Assembly (NCBI GenBank): GCA_002727195.1
Contig: PBWH01000014.1
Location: 160,397 to 224,396 of the forward strand
Source: Gemmatimonadota bacterium
GTDB taxonomy: Bacteria; Latescibacterota; UBA2968
Direction: 5' to 3'
DNA length: 64,000 nt
Under the pieces are notes generated by a model that was not told the DNA's origin, searched no databases, and saw only the letters and a program-made list of their open reading frames with translations. Below, piece after piece: positions 35,719-44,288 of this stretch. Positions within the stretch are counted from its first letter, which is position 1, and each line of letters begins with the position of its first letter. The position numbers were made by a program, and so were the translations under genes.

Positions 35719-37251
35719 GTGAGTGACGCCACCATAGCAGAAGCGGCACTCGAGGTTAAGGGTGTCACCAAACGCTACGCTTCCGAAGCCGGCGATGTCA
35801 GGGCGAACGAAGATGTCCACCTGACCGTGCATACAGGTGCACTCCACGCGATTGTCGGCGAGAACGGCGCGGGGAAATCCACCCTTGCTCACATCATCGC
35901 CGGGATCACGCGACCCGATTCGGGTTCGATTGATGTTTTCGGCCAAACACTTCGCCTAGGCATCCCTCGGGAGTCGAGAGTGCTTGGGGTCGGTCTCGTT
36001 CCCCAACACTTCTCACTCGTCCTGCCGATGACCGTCTGGGAAAACGTCATCCTCGGTGACGAGCCTGCCACGTTCGGTTGGGTCGATCGGAATCAAGCCC
36101 GGCAAGCCGTCACCGAGGCCATCCAAGCCCTTGACCTGAGGATCAGTCCTGACGACCGCGTCGCCGATCTGCCTCTGCCTTCCCGCCAGGGCGTCGAAAT
36201 CGTCAAGGCGCTCGTAAGAAAAGCACGGCTTCTGATTCTGGATGAGCCGACTTCTGTCCTCGGCCCCGAAGAGTCGAAACACCTCTTCGCCCTAATGCGA
36301 AAACTCCGGGACGACGACGTCACCGTCCTGCTGGTCACCCACCGAATTCGGGACGTGATTGAGCACGCGAGCGCGGTCACCGTCATGCGTCACGGAAAAT
36401 GTGTCGCCACACACAGCCGTGACGAATTCGACGAGGACCGGATCGTCTCTGAGATCATCGGCGAGAGCCGCCCCCCACAGGAAACCGAACAAGGCGGAAC
36501 GGTCGATGGCCGATCCGTGTTGACCCTTGAGGACATTACCGTCAATACAGCTGGTCGTGGTGTTCTTTCGTCCATCGATCTCACGATCCGCGAGGGCCAA
36601 ATCATTGGCGTCGCCGGCGTCGACGGAAACGGGCAGACCGAACTGGCGATGACCGTCGCGGGACATTTGCTCCCCGAATCCGGCTCGATCCGACTCGGGG
36701 ACGAGGAGATTACCGACCAGGGCCCTGGTGAGAAACGGGCTGCGGGGATCGCCTACATCCCGGAGGACCGGCGAGGCACGGCACTCATCGAAGACTTTAG
36801 CATCCGCGACATTCTGTTTCTGGGTGGCCACGACCGGTTCGGGACGACCTGGTCCTGGGACGCGTGTGCGGCAACGGATGCCGCGAACGACCTGATCACG
36901 GCCTTCGACATCCGGACGCCATCCGCCCTCGCGCGTGTCGACAGCCTCTCGGGAGGCAACCAGCAGAAGGTCGTTCTTGCCCGCGAGTTGTCCCGCGATC
37001 CGCGTGTTCTCGTGGCGGCGCACCCGACGCAGGGTCTGGACCTGGGTGCAACCCGATTCGTCCACAAGCGGCTCCGTCAGGTTCGATCGTCTGGGTGCGG
37101 TATCCTGGTCATCTCCAACGATATCAAGGAGTTGCGCGCCATCAGCGACCGGATCCTCGTGATGTATCGAGGGAAAATCGCCGGGATTCAGGACACAGCC
37201 GACTACGATGAGAATCGGATCGGCGCCTGGATGACAGCGGGGAAGTCGTGA
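35719..37251 (+). CDS. ABC importer double ATPase, nucleoside/BMP (YufO/RbsA) type
   Basis: A protein of 510 residues with two fused nucleotide-binding domains. NBD1 has Walker A GENGAGKST (about residue 47) and Walker B LLILDEPTSVLGP, but a degenerate signature (LPLPSRQ). NBD2 has a degenerate Walker A (VDGNGQTE, no Lys) and a canonical LSGGNQQK signature with VAAHPTQGLDLGA. This exchange of motifs is usual in the sugar and BMP-nucleoside importers (CUT2). GTG 35719 is 1 base behind the TPR gene stop. Its own stop overlaps the permease start (GTGA). Confidence 0.9.
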   Translation: MSDATIAEAALEVKGVTKRYASEAGDVRANEDVHLTVHTGALHAIVGENGAGKSTLAHIIAGITRPDSGSIDVFGQTLRLGIPRESRVLGVGLVPQHFSLVLPMTVWENVILGDEPATFGWVDRNQARQAVTEAIQALDLRISPDDRVADLPLPSRQGVEIVKALVRKARLLILDEPTSVLGPEESKHLFALMRKLRDDDVTVLLVTHRIRDVIEHASAVTVMRHGKCVATHSRDEFDEDRIVSEIIGESRPPQETEQGGTVDGRSVLTLEDITVNTAGRGVLSSIDLTIREGQIIGVAGVDGNGQTELAMTVAGHLLPESGSIRLGDEEITDQGPGEKRAAGIAYIPEDRRGTALIEDFSIRDILFLGGHDRFGTTWSWDACAATDAANDLITAFDIRTPSALARVDSLSGGNQQKVVLARELSRDPRVLVAAHPTQGLDLGATRFVHKRLRQVRSSGCGILVISNDIKELRAISDRILVMYRGKIAGIQDTADYDENRIGAWMTAGKS

Positions 37252-38300
37252 ACGGGATTCTTGCCAAAATCCTGCGAGGAGACAGAAACGACTCCATCCG
37301 CGCCATTGGAGAATCACTGGCCATTCTTAGCATCGCCATAGGCGTCGGGCTCGCGATTGTCGGTTTGAGCGGGGGCAGCCCGATCGCTGCCCTGCAGACA
37401 CTTGCTTATGGCGCGTTCGGCACCAGCCTGAACCTGTCGGGAACGATCGTCAAGACGGTCCCCCTTCTCCTGACCGGACTCTCGGTGGCATTCGCCTTCC
37501 GAGCGGGACTGTTCAACATCGGTGGAGAGGGTCAGTTGTATGCGGGAGCCATCGGTGCGGCGTGGGTCGGGTCGATGGACCTTGGCGTGAGCCCGTGGAT
37601 TCACCTGCCATTGACGTTGCTCGTAGCCGCCGTGCTGGGCGCATGCTGGGGAGGGATCGCGGGTTGGGTCAAAGCCAGGCGGGGCGTCCACGAAGTCATC
37701 AACACGATCATGCTCAACTACATCGCGATCTATGCCGTCGACTATCTCGTCAGGGGACCGTTGAGTGCCGGCAGCCACACAACCCGATCGCGCGACGTTG
37801 TACCAGAAGCTCACTTGCCCGTCCTGTGGGAAACGCCCCCGATCGGAGTGAGTGTCGGCGTTTTCCTTGCGTTCGGCCTATGCCTGGCCTGCTACTGGAT
37901 CCTGTTCCGGACTTCCTTCGGTATAGATCTTCGTACGGTCGGCCAGAACGCGGACGCTGCTGAAACAGTCGGCATCTCGAGCGGCCGAGTGTTCATCATC
38001 GCGATGCTCGTGTCCGGAGCGATCACAGGGATCGCAGGGTTTATCGAGATCACGGGCGTTCACCACACCCTGTATGCGCAGTTCTCCCCTGGATACGGAT
38101 TCGACGGGATCGCCGTCGCCCTTCTGGGAAGAAGCCACCCCGTGGCGGTCGTCCCCGCGGCACTTCTCTTCGGCGCACTGCGAACGGCCGACCGCTGGTT
38201 GCAATTGTCAGCCGGTGTCCCAAAGGATATTGTCATCATCATCCAGGCCATCGCCATCCTGGCGGTCGGTCTGCAGTCTGCACGAGCTTCACGCCGCTAA
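37248..38300 (+). CDS. ABC importer permease, BMP-nucleoside (YufP) type
   Basis: A protein of 350 residues of the BPD_transp_2 family with about 10 membrane helices. FRAGLFNIGGEGQLYAGAIGA and HEVINTIMLNYIAIYAVDYLV are the conserved family blocks that distinguish nucleoside/BMP permeases, and GVHHTLYAQFSPGYGFDGIA is near the C-terminus. GTG overlaps the ATPase stop. YufNOPQ-type systems normally have a second, different permease and a BMP lipoprotein; neither is present here. The importer may therefore be incomplete, work as a homodimer, or use subunits encoded elsewhere. Confidence 0.9.
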   Translation: MNGILAKILRGDRNDSIRAIGESLAILSIAIGVGLAIVGLSGGSPIAALQTLAYGAFGTSLNLSGTIVKTVPLLLTGLSVAFAFRAGLFNIGGEGQLYAGAIGAAWVGSMDLGVSPWIHLPLTLLVAAVLGACWGGIAGWVKARRGVHEVINTIMLNYIAIYAVDYLVRGPLSAGSHTTRSRDVVPEAHLPVLWETPPIGVSVGVFLAFGLCLACYWILFRTSFGIDLRTVGQNADAAETVGISSGRVFIIAMLVSGAITGIAGFIEITGVHHTLYAQFSPGYGFDGIAVALLGRSHPVAVVPAALLFGALRTADRWLQLSAGVPKDIVIIIQAIAILAVGLQSARASRR

Positions 38301-38327
38301 TCTCAACGGATCTCTACGGAGCGTTAC

Positions 38328-38954
38328 ATGATTCTGAAATCACTGGTCGTCGGGCCACTGGAAGTGAACTGTCTGGTGCTGGCCTGCGAGGAAACAAAGG
38401 AAGGTATCGTCATCGACCCGGGCGACAATGTCCCGGGCATTCTCGAGATGGTCGAGTCGGATGGGATCCAGGTGAAGGAGATCGTCGCCACGCACGGTCA
38501 CTTCGACCATATCGGGCGCGTCAAGACGCTAAAAGAAAAACTCGACGTCCCGTTCGCGATCCACGAGGACGACATGTTCATGGTGGAAGGGCTCGTGGAG
38601 ATTGCTTCGTTCCTGGACATCGAAACAGACGAGGCACCCGAAGTCGATCGCTTCATCCAGATCGGCGAGACGATCACCTTTGGCAACGAGTCGATGTCGG
38701 TCGTACACACACCCGGTCACGCCCCGGGGAATGTCACGCTGCTCGGACCGGGTCACGCGATCGTCGGGGACGTGCTGTTCGCGGGGTCGATTGGCCGGAC
38801 GGATCTGGAAGGGTCGGACCCGGAGGTCCAGATGGCGTCGATCAAGCGGGAACTGATGACACTGCCCGATGAGACGCAGGTGTACCCCGGTCACGGGCCC
38901 TTTACGACGATCGGGCAGGAGCGGGCGACGAATCCGTTTCTGCGGGGGGTGTAG
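38328..38954 (+). CDS. Metallo-beta-lactamase-fold hydrolase (glyoxalase II-like)
   Basis: A protein of 208 residues with the zinc motif THGHFDHIGRV (HxHxDH) near residue 55, a further His in VVHTPGHAPGNV, and an Asp in IVGDVLFAGSIGRTDLEGSD, then YPGHGPFTTIGQE as the last metal ligand. This is the YcbL-like glyoxalase II subgroup that hydrolyses thioesters such as S-lactoylglutathione. The exact substrate is unknown. It lies 27 bases behind the permease and could share its transcript. Confidence 0.85.
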   Translation: MILKSLVVGPLEVNCLVLACEETKEGIVIDPGDNVPGILEMVESDGIQVKEIVATHGHFDHIGRVKTLKEKLDVPFAIHEDDMFMVEGLVEIASFLDIETDEAPEVDRFIQIGETITFGNESMSVVHTPGHAPGNVTLLGPGHAIVGDVLFAGSIGRTDLEGSDPEVQMASIKRELMTLPDETQVYPGHGPFTTIGQERATNPFLRGV

Positions 38955-39043
38955 GGACAGCGGGAAGACCCTAGCAGGAACTCCGCCACCGCGACCAAGC
39001 CTTCACCCGAATCACGTCCACCTCAAACCTTGTGGACGCGATT

Positions 39044-39097
39044 CGCCCTCTCCCGCCAGCGGGAGAGGACAGGATTTCGGGACAAAATCCAGGTGAG
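39044..39097. repeat. CTCTCCC palindrome repeat, copy with perfect 10-bp stem
   Basis: CCTCTCCCGC (39047-39056), loop CA, GCGGGAGAGG (39059-39068), then AGGTGAGTGC at 39091. It sits between convergent genes and could double as a transcription terminator. Confidence 0.85.
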
Positions 39098-39123
39098 TGC
39101 TTGCGTCTTGAACTTACTTTGGC

Positions 39124-40347
39124 CTACGGCGGAGCTTCGCGCGTCGCCTCGATCGCGTTCGACAGGATCAGGAAATCGGTAAAACCGATCGAGCCGTCGC
39201 CATCCAGGTCGAACCGGATGTCGAAATCGGGGGAGCTGGTTGTCTCGCCAAAGCGAGCGGCAAAAAGAAGGAAGTCTCGGAAGTCCGGCACGTTGTCCCC
39301 GTCGAAGTCGACGACGCCGTTCAGCGTCACCGATCGAGGAATAGCCGAGACGAACTCGCTGGATCGGAGCATCTCGGCTGTGTTCAGTCGAATCGTGGTG
39401 GATGCGACAAAGCTGTCCTGCGTCGTGAAGAACATGCGCCCAAGCAGACCACTACTCACGTTGAGGGCACCGCCGAACGTGGCGGCCGTTACCTCGACCG
39501 AACGAGCCGTCACCTCTGGGCTAACCGTCTGAGCGGCCGAGAACACCGTTCCGGGCAGGAAGGACTCGAAGGCCACCATCGTCGAGTCGTAGTCGAAGCG
39601 CAGGATGTATCCCACCATAAGGTCGAGCGCGGCACCGTGCACCTGGACCTCGACCGTCTCTCCAATTGCCACGCCGTTCCTAACGGTGCGAGCCTGGTTG
39701 CCTGAGCTCGTATCGAGATCGAGCGTGATCTCGAACGCCTGACCGGTCACAAACCGAATCTCTGCGCTCGAAACATCCAGTTCATCGATATCCCCCGTCT
39801 CGCTGTCGAACATCGTGGTGACCGACTGCTTGAGGCGGATCGTCGTGTTGCCGGGGATGTCACGGCGGGCCTTCAGGGTTAGCAGCCCCAAGTATCCGGG
39901 AGCGCGAACACTCGCCGGATTCCCGCCGACAGAGATCACGGCCCCTCGTCCGCCCACCTCACTCGTCAGCACGCCCTCGAACTTCTCGATCTCGAAATTC
40001 ATCGAGAAGGCTAGGTTATCGTCCACGAACGCGAGCGTGAACCCGGACGTCAACCCCCTCGCCAGGCCCCCCACGAACACCTCGATCAGAACCCGATCAT
40101 CCTTGCTCAGAACGGGAAACGTCCGCCGGCCGTCGTTGGCGGGGGGCTGTCCAGATACCTGTGTATCCAGAAAGATCGGCTTCTCCGAGAACAAGCCCGC
40201 ATCGGCACGTTGCGCGCCGAAGACGACGGTCAGGAGAATCAGGACGAGTTGGACAAAACACATAGATTTCGTTCGAGCAAAAACAGTGATGGCGGTGGAC
40301 ACGGCCTGCTTCCCATGTATCGGCCCGATTCTGGATTTCTCCAGCAC
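39124..40347 (-). CDS. Secreted protein with cohesin-like domains and EF-hand/dockerin-like tail
   Basis: About 407 residues from GTG 40347, or 379 from ATG 40263; both precede a hydrophobic signal segment (FVQLVLILLTVVFGAQRADA). Two beta-sandwich domains follow. The second (VEVQVHGAALDLMVGYILRFDYDSTMVAFE) has the cohesin-type pattern of a strand plus FDYDSxxVxFE. The C-terminus DFDGDNVPDFRDFLLFAARFG with FDLDGDGSIGFTDFLILSNAI is a pair of DxDxDG calcium loops with the DFLLF helix, like dockerin. The same tail ends the NHL protein at 32.9 kb, so a common anchoring or complex-forming signal is likely. It appears intact. Confidence 0.75.
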   Translation of the reverse strand: MLEKSRIGPIHGKQAVSTAITVFARTKSMCFVQLVLILLTVVFGAQRADAGLFSEKPIFLDTQVSGQPPANDGRRTFPVLSKDDRVLIEVFVGGLARGLTSGFTLAFVDDNLAFSMNFEIEKFEGVLTSEVGGRGAVISVGGNPASVRAPGYLGLLTLKARRDIPGNTTIRLKQSVTTMFDSETGDIDELDVSSAEIRFVTGQAFEITLDLDTSSGNQARTVRNGVAIGETVEVQVHGAALDLMVGYILRFDYDSTMVAFESFLPGTVFSAAQTVSPEVTARSVEVTAATFGGALNVSSGLLGRMFFTTQDSFVASTTIRLNTAEMLRSSEFVSAIPRSVTLNGVVDFDGDNVPDFRDFLLFAARFGETTSSPDFDIRFDLDGDGSIGFTDFLILSNAIEATREAPP

Positions 40348-40409
40348 ATGTAACGAGGCCCCGAGGGGAACCCTCGAGGCCTCTCACACTGTCTATGTCC
40401 CGGTTTTGT

Positions 40410-40898
40410 CTACTCTCTCCCAAGTGGGAAATGGAATCCGGCCTGTATCCCGTATTCGTTGACCGATCCGCTGGCAAAAGCCTTGAACCACCGGAACTGC
40501 CCGAACAGATCGATACTCTCCGTCAACCCGAACACCGTCCCACCGGCCACGGTAATCATCCCGTTGTTTGCCGAGTTCCCTAGACCGCTCACCCTCAGGA
40601 GTCCCCCGCCACCCGCGAAGTAGATCGTCCCGCCATAGCGGCTCAACGCGGCCTTGTAGTGGATGCTCAACCCAATCGGCATCTGGGTGATCCCACTCTT
40701 CCGATACATCTCGAAGAACGCGGACAGCGACGTCGGGTAGTCCTCGCTCAGCGGGATCTCCACCGATCCGTGTCCACCCCAACGGCTTGGGCTCGGTTTG
40801 AAATTGACGCCACCGCCGGCCTTGACGCCCCATTGCAACGCGTCGGCCGATCCAGCCACCAGAAAACTCAATGCAATCGAAAAAACAAACCGCTTCAT
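40410..40898 (-). CDS. Small outer-membrane-like beta-barrel protein
   Basis: A protein of 162 residues with a signal peptide (MKRFVFSIALSFLVAGSADA) and a strong ribosome site AGGAGG 5 nt before ATG 40898. The mature part alternates Gly-rich strands (GVKAGGGVNFKP, LSIHYKAALSRYGGTIYFAGG, YGIQAGFHFPL) and ends in a Phe-containing strand, as small OMP barrels (OmpX/OmpW-size) do. No family is assigned. It lies directly upstream of, and on the same strand as, the cohesin/dockerin-like gene, separated by about 60 bases. Confidence 0.65.
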   Translation of the reverse strand: MKRFVFSIALSFLVAGSADALQWGVKAGGGVNFKPSPSRWGGHGSVEIPLSEDYPTSLSAFFEMYRKSGITQMPIGLSIHYKAALSRYGGTIYFAGGGGLLRVSGLGNSANNGMITVAGGTVFGLTESIDLFGQFRWFKAFASGSVNEYGIQAGFHFPLGRE

Positions 40899-41662
40899 AC
40901 CGCCTCCTGTTCGTGCAACCAGCCAGATTACGTGCTATCGATACGCGTGTATAACGTTCATCCCGCCTGCCTCGCCGAAGCGCGTGTGCGAAGGCAGGAG
41001 TGCCCGGAGCCGCGTCCCCGACGCGGCGACCTGTCCGCCACAGCTTTAGCGACGGCGGAAGGGTGTATCGAGTATCGAGGGACGGTCGTAGACAACCAAG
41101 ACCAGCCCTCACCTGGGTCTCGCAGGGCGAATTCCTGTCCCCGGATCAAGTCCGGGCAAGCTCTCTCCCGCGAGCAGGAGAGGAATCAGGCAGATCGGCA
41201 CACGCCTACTAAATCGCTACAGTCATCAGGATTGGGATGTAGCGACCTACTCACCTTCGTAGATCTCGCAAAAGATAGGAAGGTTGGTGTAGCAAGGAAA
41301 GATACCTGCACTTACCCGAACGTCTCCAGCATACTCGAGAGATAGGATTCTATCGTGGACGAAGGGCAGCAGATCAGCACCTGGCCCGAATCGGAGCCCC
41401 GAAGATCGAAAGCGATCAGATAGACCGGATCGTCCGGCTCGGCGATTTCGAGCCGCTCCCCATCAACGACCTCTACAGGGAGACAAGTTAGAGGGACGCG
41501 ACTGTCGCCCAGGAGTGCGTCAGACCGGAAAGATGTGCGGCTACGATCGCCTCGAAACGCTTACTCGCATTCCTCCTGAGCGAAGTAACCGCGTTCTGAT
41601 CTAGGCAATCGAAGCTGGCCCACCTGACTCCACCCTCATCGAATAGATCAGGCCTGAAGGGT
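40899..41662. other. Gene-poor gap with repeat and short coding debris
   Basis: This stretch contains a GC-rich palindromic start (about 40960-41035), the composite repeat at 41104-41193, and a small open segment near 41390-41490 reading GAPKIESDQIDRIVRLGDFE then PLPINDLYRETS. That looks like the tail of a lost gene. I find no intact gene, RNA or mobile element. Confidence 0.6.
41104..41193. repeat. Composite double-hairpin repeat
   Basis: The order is CCCTCACCTGGG, a spacer, CCCGGA-TCAAG-TCCGGG (41140-41156), CAAGC, CTCTCC...GGAGAG (41163-41182). This is the same block order as the reverse complement of 21194-21275, showing a conserved element about 80 bp long. Confidence 0.85.
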
Positions 41663-42350
41663 CTAGCGCACGTAAGGCCTCGTCGAAGGTGCATCGATCG
41701 ACATACGCAACTTCCGCCGCTCCCGAGGTGGCAGCCGATCTCGCAGGTCAGCATCGAGCGCCTCGAACGCCAAGCCTTCAGTGCACGTCATTTCAGGCGA
41801 CTCAGCGATCAGACGTAGAGAGTCGCTACGGTGAGATACTTCGGTATCACCATACGCCAGCTGCTCGAGAAGGTGAAACACATCCTGACGGCTCCCCTCG
41901 ATCAGGTTGTGGGCGGCAGGAAAGGTAAAGGTCCCGCGGGCCCAGACGTGAAGGGCATGAACCAGACGGTCGATCGTGGCCATCTTCTCCGGATAGGTTC
42001 GGCACGACGGCATCGAGAAAAGCCACAAAGGCCGGCTGCGCTCGCCCACCGTGTAAGCTCTTCCCTCTGTAGGCGTTGTGGAACGCTGCCCACGTGGACC
42101 TCCACCCACACGAAGGACAAACGAGTTGCCTGTCTCGATCTCGCTCCCATGCGTCATCGAGCGCCTACCCACACTTGGGGTAACGCCGCTCCGTTACGCG
42201 ACGATTCGACTCGTAGCGCGCCATCCGCGCAATCCCCACCTCATCGACAAGCCGATCGTCCCTGAGCCTGGACGCATCGGCGGCGTAAAGTTTTCTCATC
42301 AGGGCCTGCTTGAGACGTGCGGCCCACCGGATCAGGTCAGTTCTGGGCAT
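41663..42350 (-). pseudogene. Zinc-ribbon-containing protein, unknown family, broken
   Basis: Minus-strand ATG 42350 begins MPRTDLIRWAARLKQALMRK. The frame reaches RRYPKCG and then TAG at 42165-42167, then continues in register as ALDDAWERDRDRQLVCPSCG WRSTWAAFHNAYRGKSLHG. Two CxxC pairs (one as PKCG, one as CPSCG) suggest a zinc ribbon. Near 41995 the frame shifts and a good helical region follows (KMATIDRLVHALHVW, AHNLIEGSRQDVFHLLEQLAYG). The original protein would be about 229 residues. The function is unknown. Confidence 0.55.
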
Positions 42351-42394
42351 CGCAAGTTTCTTCGGAATCGGGAGAACCGTTATATTCGTGCACA

Positions 42395-43003
42395 ATGAAA
42401 ACCGAACTCTTCCTCGTATGCAACGCGCAGACGTTGTCGGACCCGAATGATCGATCCGTCGGCTGGTGGTCAGACCTGTCTCTGTCTCCAGATGGCCGCC
42501 GACAGGCGATGTTACTCGGCGACCGAATCAAGACCACTTACGAAGACATCAACTTGATGTATGCCAGCCCACTCAAACGATCGGCAGAGACAGCCGCCAT
42601 CATCGCCGATTCGCTGAAGGTAGTCGTTCGCAAGGATGCCGGGCTAAGGGAACTCGACGCGGGTCGGATGGAGCCGACGCCGGCTGACGCGGGAACGGCC
42701 CCCGACTTCGCCGCCGGTACTCCTGGCAACGGAGAGTCCTACGAAAGCCTGCACCGGCGCGCGACGCGATCGATCGATGCCATCGTCACCAAAGGCCTCG
42801 GGAAACGTACGCTGGTCGTTACCCACGGTGGACCCATCGTCGCCTACCTGAGAGCGTTTCTCGGATTCGGTCCCGATGACGCAGACCGCGCCCCCTTCTT
42901 TGGATGCGTGCCATCCTCGCTCCACGAGCTGGTCTTCGACGACAACGAGAAGACCATCCTGAGGCTCAACGACGTCTCTCATCTCGCCGATGCCCCATCC
43001 TGA
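42395..43003 (+). CDS. Histidine-phosphatase-fold protein lacking the RHG motif
   Basis: A protein of 202 residues with the phosphoglycerate-mutase-like fold: ELFLVCNAQTLSDPNDRS at the N-terminus, YASPLKRSAETAAIIADSL near residue 55, GLRELDAGRMEP near 83 and TLVVTHGGPIVAYLRAFLG near 145. The catalytic R-H-G triplet is replaced by C-N-A, so the phospho-accepting His is Asn, while the second active-site His (THGG) is kept. Three codon changes are needed, so this is diverged rather than freshly mutated. It is likely a pseudo-enzyme or one with altered chemistry. Its end overlaps the next gene by 14 bases. Confidence 0.85.
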   Translation: MKTELFLVCNAQTLSDPNDRSVGWWSDLSLSPDGRRQAMLLGDRIKTTYEDINLMYASPLKRSAETAAIIADSLKVVVRKDAGLRELDAGRMEPTPADAGTAPDFAAGTPGNGESYESLHRRATRSIDAIVTKGLGKRTLVVTHGGPIVAYLRAFLGFGPDDADRAPFFGCVPSSLHELVFDDNEKTILRLNDVSHLADAPS

Positions 43004-44252
43004 TTCACCTCACCCTGACTTTCCCGCCAGAACGGGCAGAACGCGGCGCATTTCACAGCTGGTCGCGGGAGAGCCCGGCACAATCGCCGGACGAGTTTGC
43101 CTGTCAGACGCAGAAACGCGTCTGGTAGACGAATCCGGGTCCATCAGGATCCTCGACCACAACCCGGTTCCGTCGCACACCCTCATCGAAGCAGATGGCG
43201 TCTGGAAGGACGGCGGCTTCCACGTCCAGAGCGAGATCCGGATACTCGCACCCTCGAGAAAGGATCCGGTCACGCGTCGGCGACAGCACGAGATCCGGGC
43301 TCGCGTGCTCCGTAACATCCGAACCTGGTTCGACGAACGCGATTACCTTGAGGTAGAAACACCGCTTCTGATTCGCGTCCCCGGAATGGAGCCTCATCTC
43401 AGGACATTCGAGACACGATCTGAGGATGGCCGGCAACTATATCTGCCGACGTCTCCCGAATACGCGATGAAGCGGCTGCTGTCCGAAGGCCTGGAGCGCA
43501 TCTACCAGATCTGCAAATCCTTCCGCGACGAACCAGCCGCCCCCTTCCACAATCCCGAGTTCACGATGCTGGAATGGTATCGTGCCTACGCGGACTATAG
43601 CCAGATCGCAGAGGATACCGAGCAACTCGTCGCTCACCTCGCCCGTCAGATGACGGGATCGCATCGACTGTCGTTCCGTGATACGGTAACCGATCTCACG
43701 CCGCCCTGGGAGCGTCTGACCGTTCGCGAGGCGTTCAGCCGATACAGCGACGTCGATGCCGATCCGTGCGACCCGGACTCATTCCTCGAAGCTGCTCGCG
43801 CAAGCAAGCTCTCAGATATCGACGCCAAAGACGATGCGGACAGCGCATTCTTCAAAATCTTCCTCGACCAGGTCGAGCCACGTCTGGGATCACCAAGGCC
43901 AACGATCCTGACCGAGTATCCCACCCGAATGGGAGCGCTCGCCAAACGGTCTTCGCACGATCCCACCATCGCCGAGCGATTAGAGGTCTACATCGCCGGC
44001 ATAGAACTGGCCAACGCCTTCACCGAGCTGAACGATCCGGAGGAACAGCGCGCTCGTCTCGAGCAGGAATCCGACAAGCGACGAGACCTCGGGATGCCCG
44101 AATATGAACTGGATCAACAGTTCCTGGGCGCGCTCGAGCAGGGCGTGCCCCCATCCGGAGGCATTGCGCTCGGCGTCGACCGGCTTATCATGCTGCTGAC
44201 GGATGCGCCGCACATCGCGGACGTCCTTGCATTCCCGTTTCCGGATCTTTAG
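42990..44252 (+). CDS. epmA: EpmA/GenX-like class II aminoacyl-tRNA-synthetase homologue with extra N-terminal domain
   Basis: A protein of 420 residues. From about residue 95 it matches the LysRS catalytic core without anticodon domain: RRRQHEIRARVLRNIRTWFD, YLPTSPEYAMKRLLSEGLER, motif 2 FRDEPAAPFHNPEFTMLEW and motif 3 GGIALGVDRLIMLLTDAPHI. EpmA transfers (R)-beta-lysine to elongation factor P. The usual length is about 325, so the first 95 residues (RVCLSDAETRLVDESGSIRIL) are extra and look like a small OB-type domain. No efp or epmB is in the window. ATG 42990 lies inside the end of the phosphatase-like gene, so the two are coupled. Confidence 0.8.
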   Translation: MPHPDSPHPDFPARTGRTRRISQLVAGEPGTIAGRVCLSDAETRLVDESGSIRILDHNPVPSHTLIEADGVWKDGGFHVQSEIRILAPSRKDPVTRRRQHEIRARVLRNIRTWFDERDYLEVETPLLIRVPGMEPHLRTFETRSEDGRQLYLPTSPEYAMKRLLSEGLERIYQICKSFRDEPAAPFHNPEFTMLEWYRAYADYSQIAEDTEQLVAHLARQMTGSHRLSFRDTVTDLTPPWERLTVREAFSRYSDVDADPCDPDSFLEAARASKLSDIDAKDDADSAFFKIFLDQVEPRLGSPRPTILTEYPTRMGALAKRSSHDPTIAERLEVYIAGIELANAFTELNDPEEQRARLEQESDKRRDLGMPEYELDQQFLGALEQGVPPSGGIALGVDRLIMLLTDAPHIADVLAFPFPDL

Positions 44253-44288
44253 GGACGGGTGTGAGATCAACGAACGGAAAGGGTGGAT

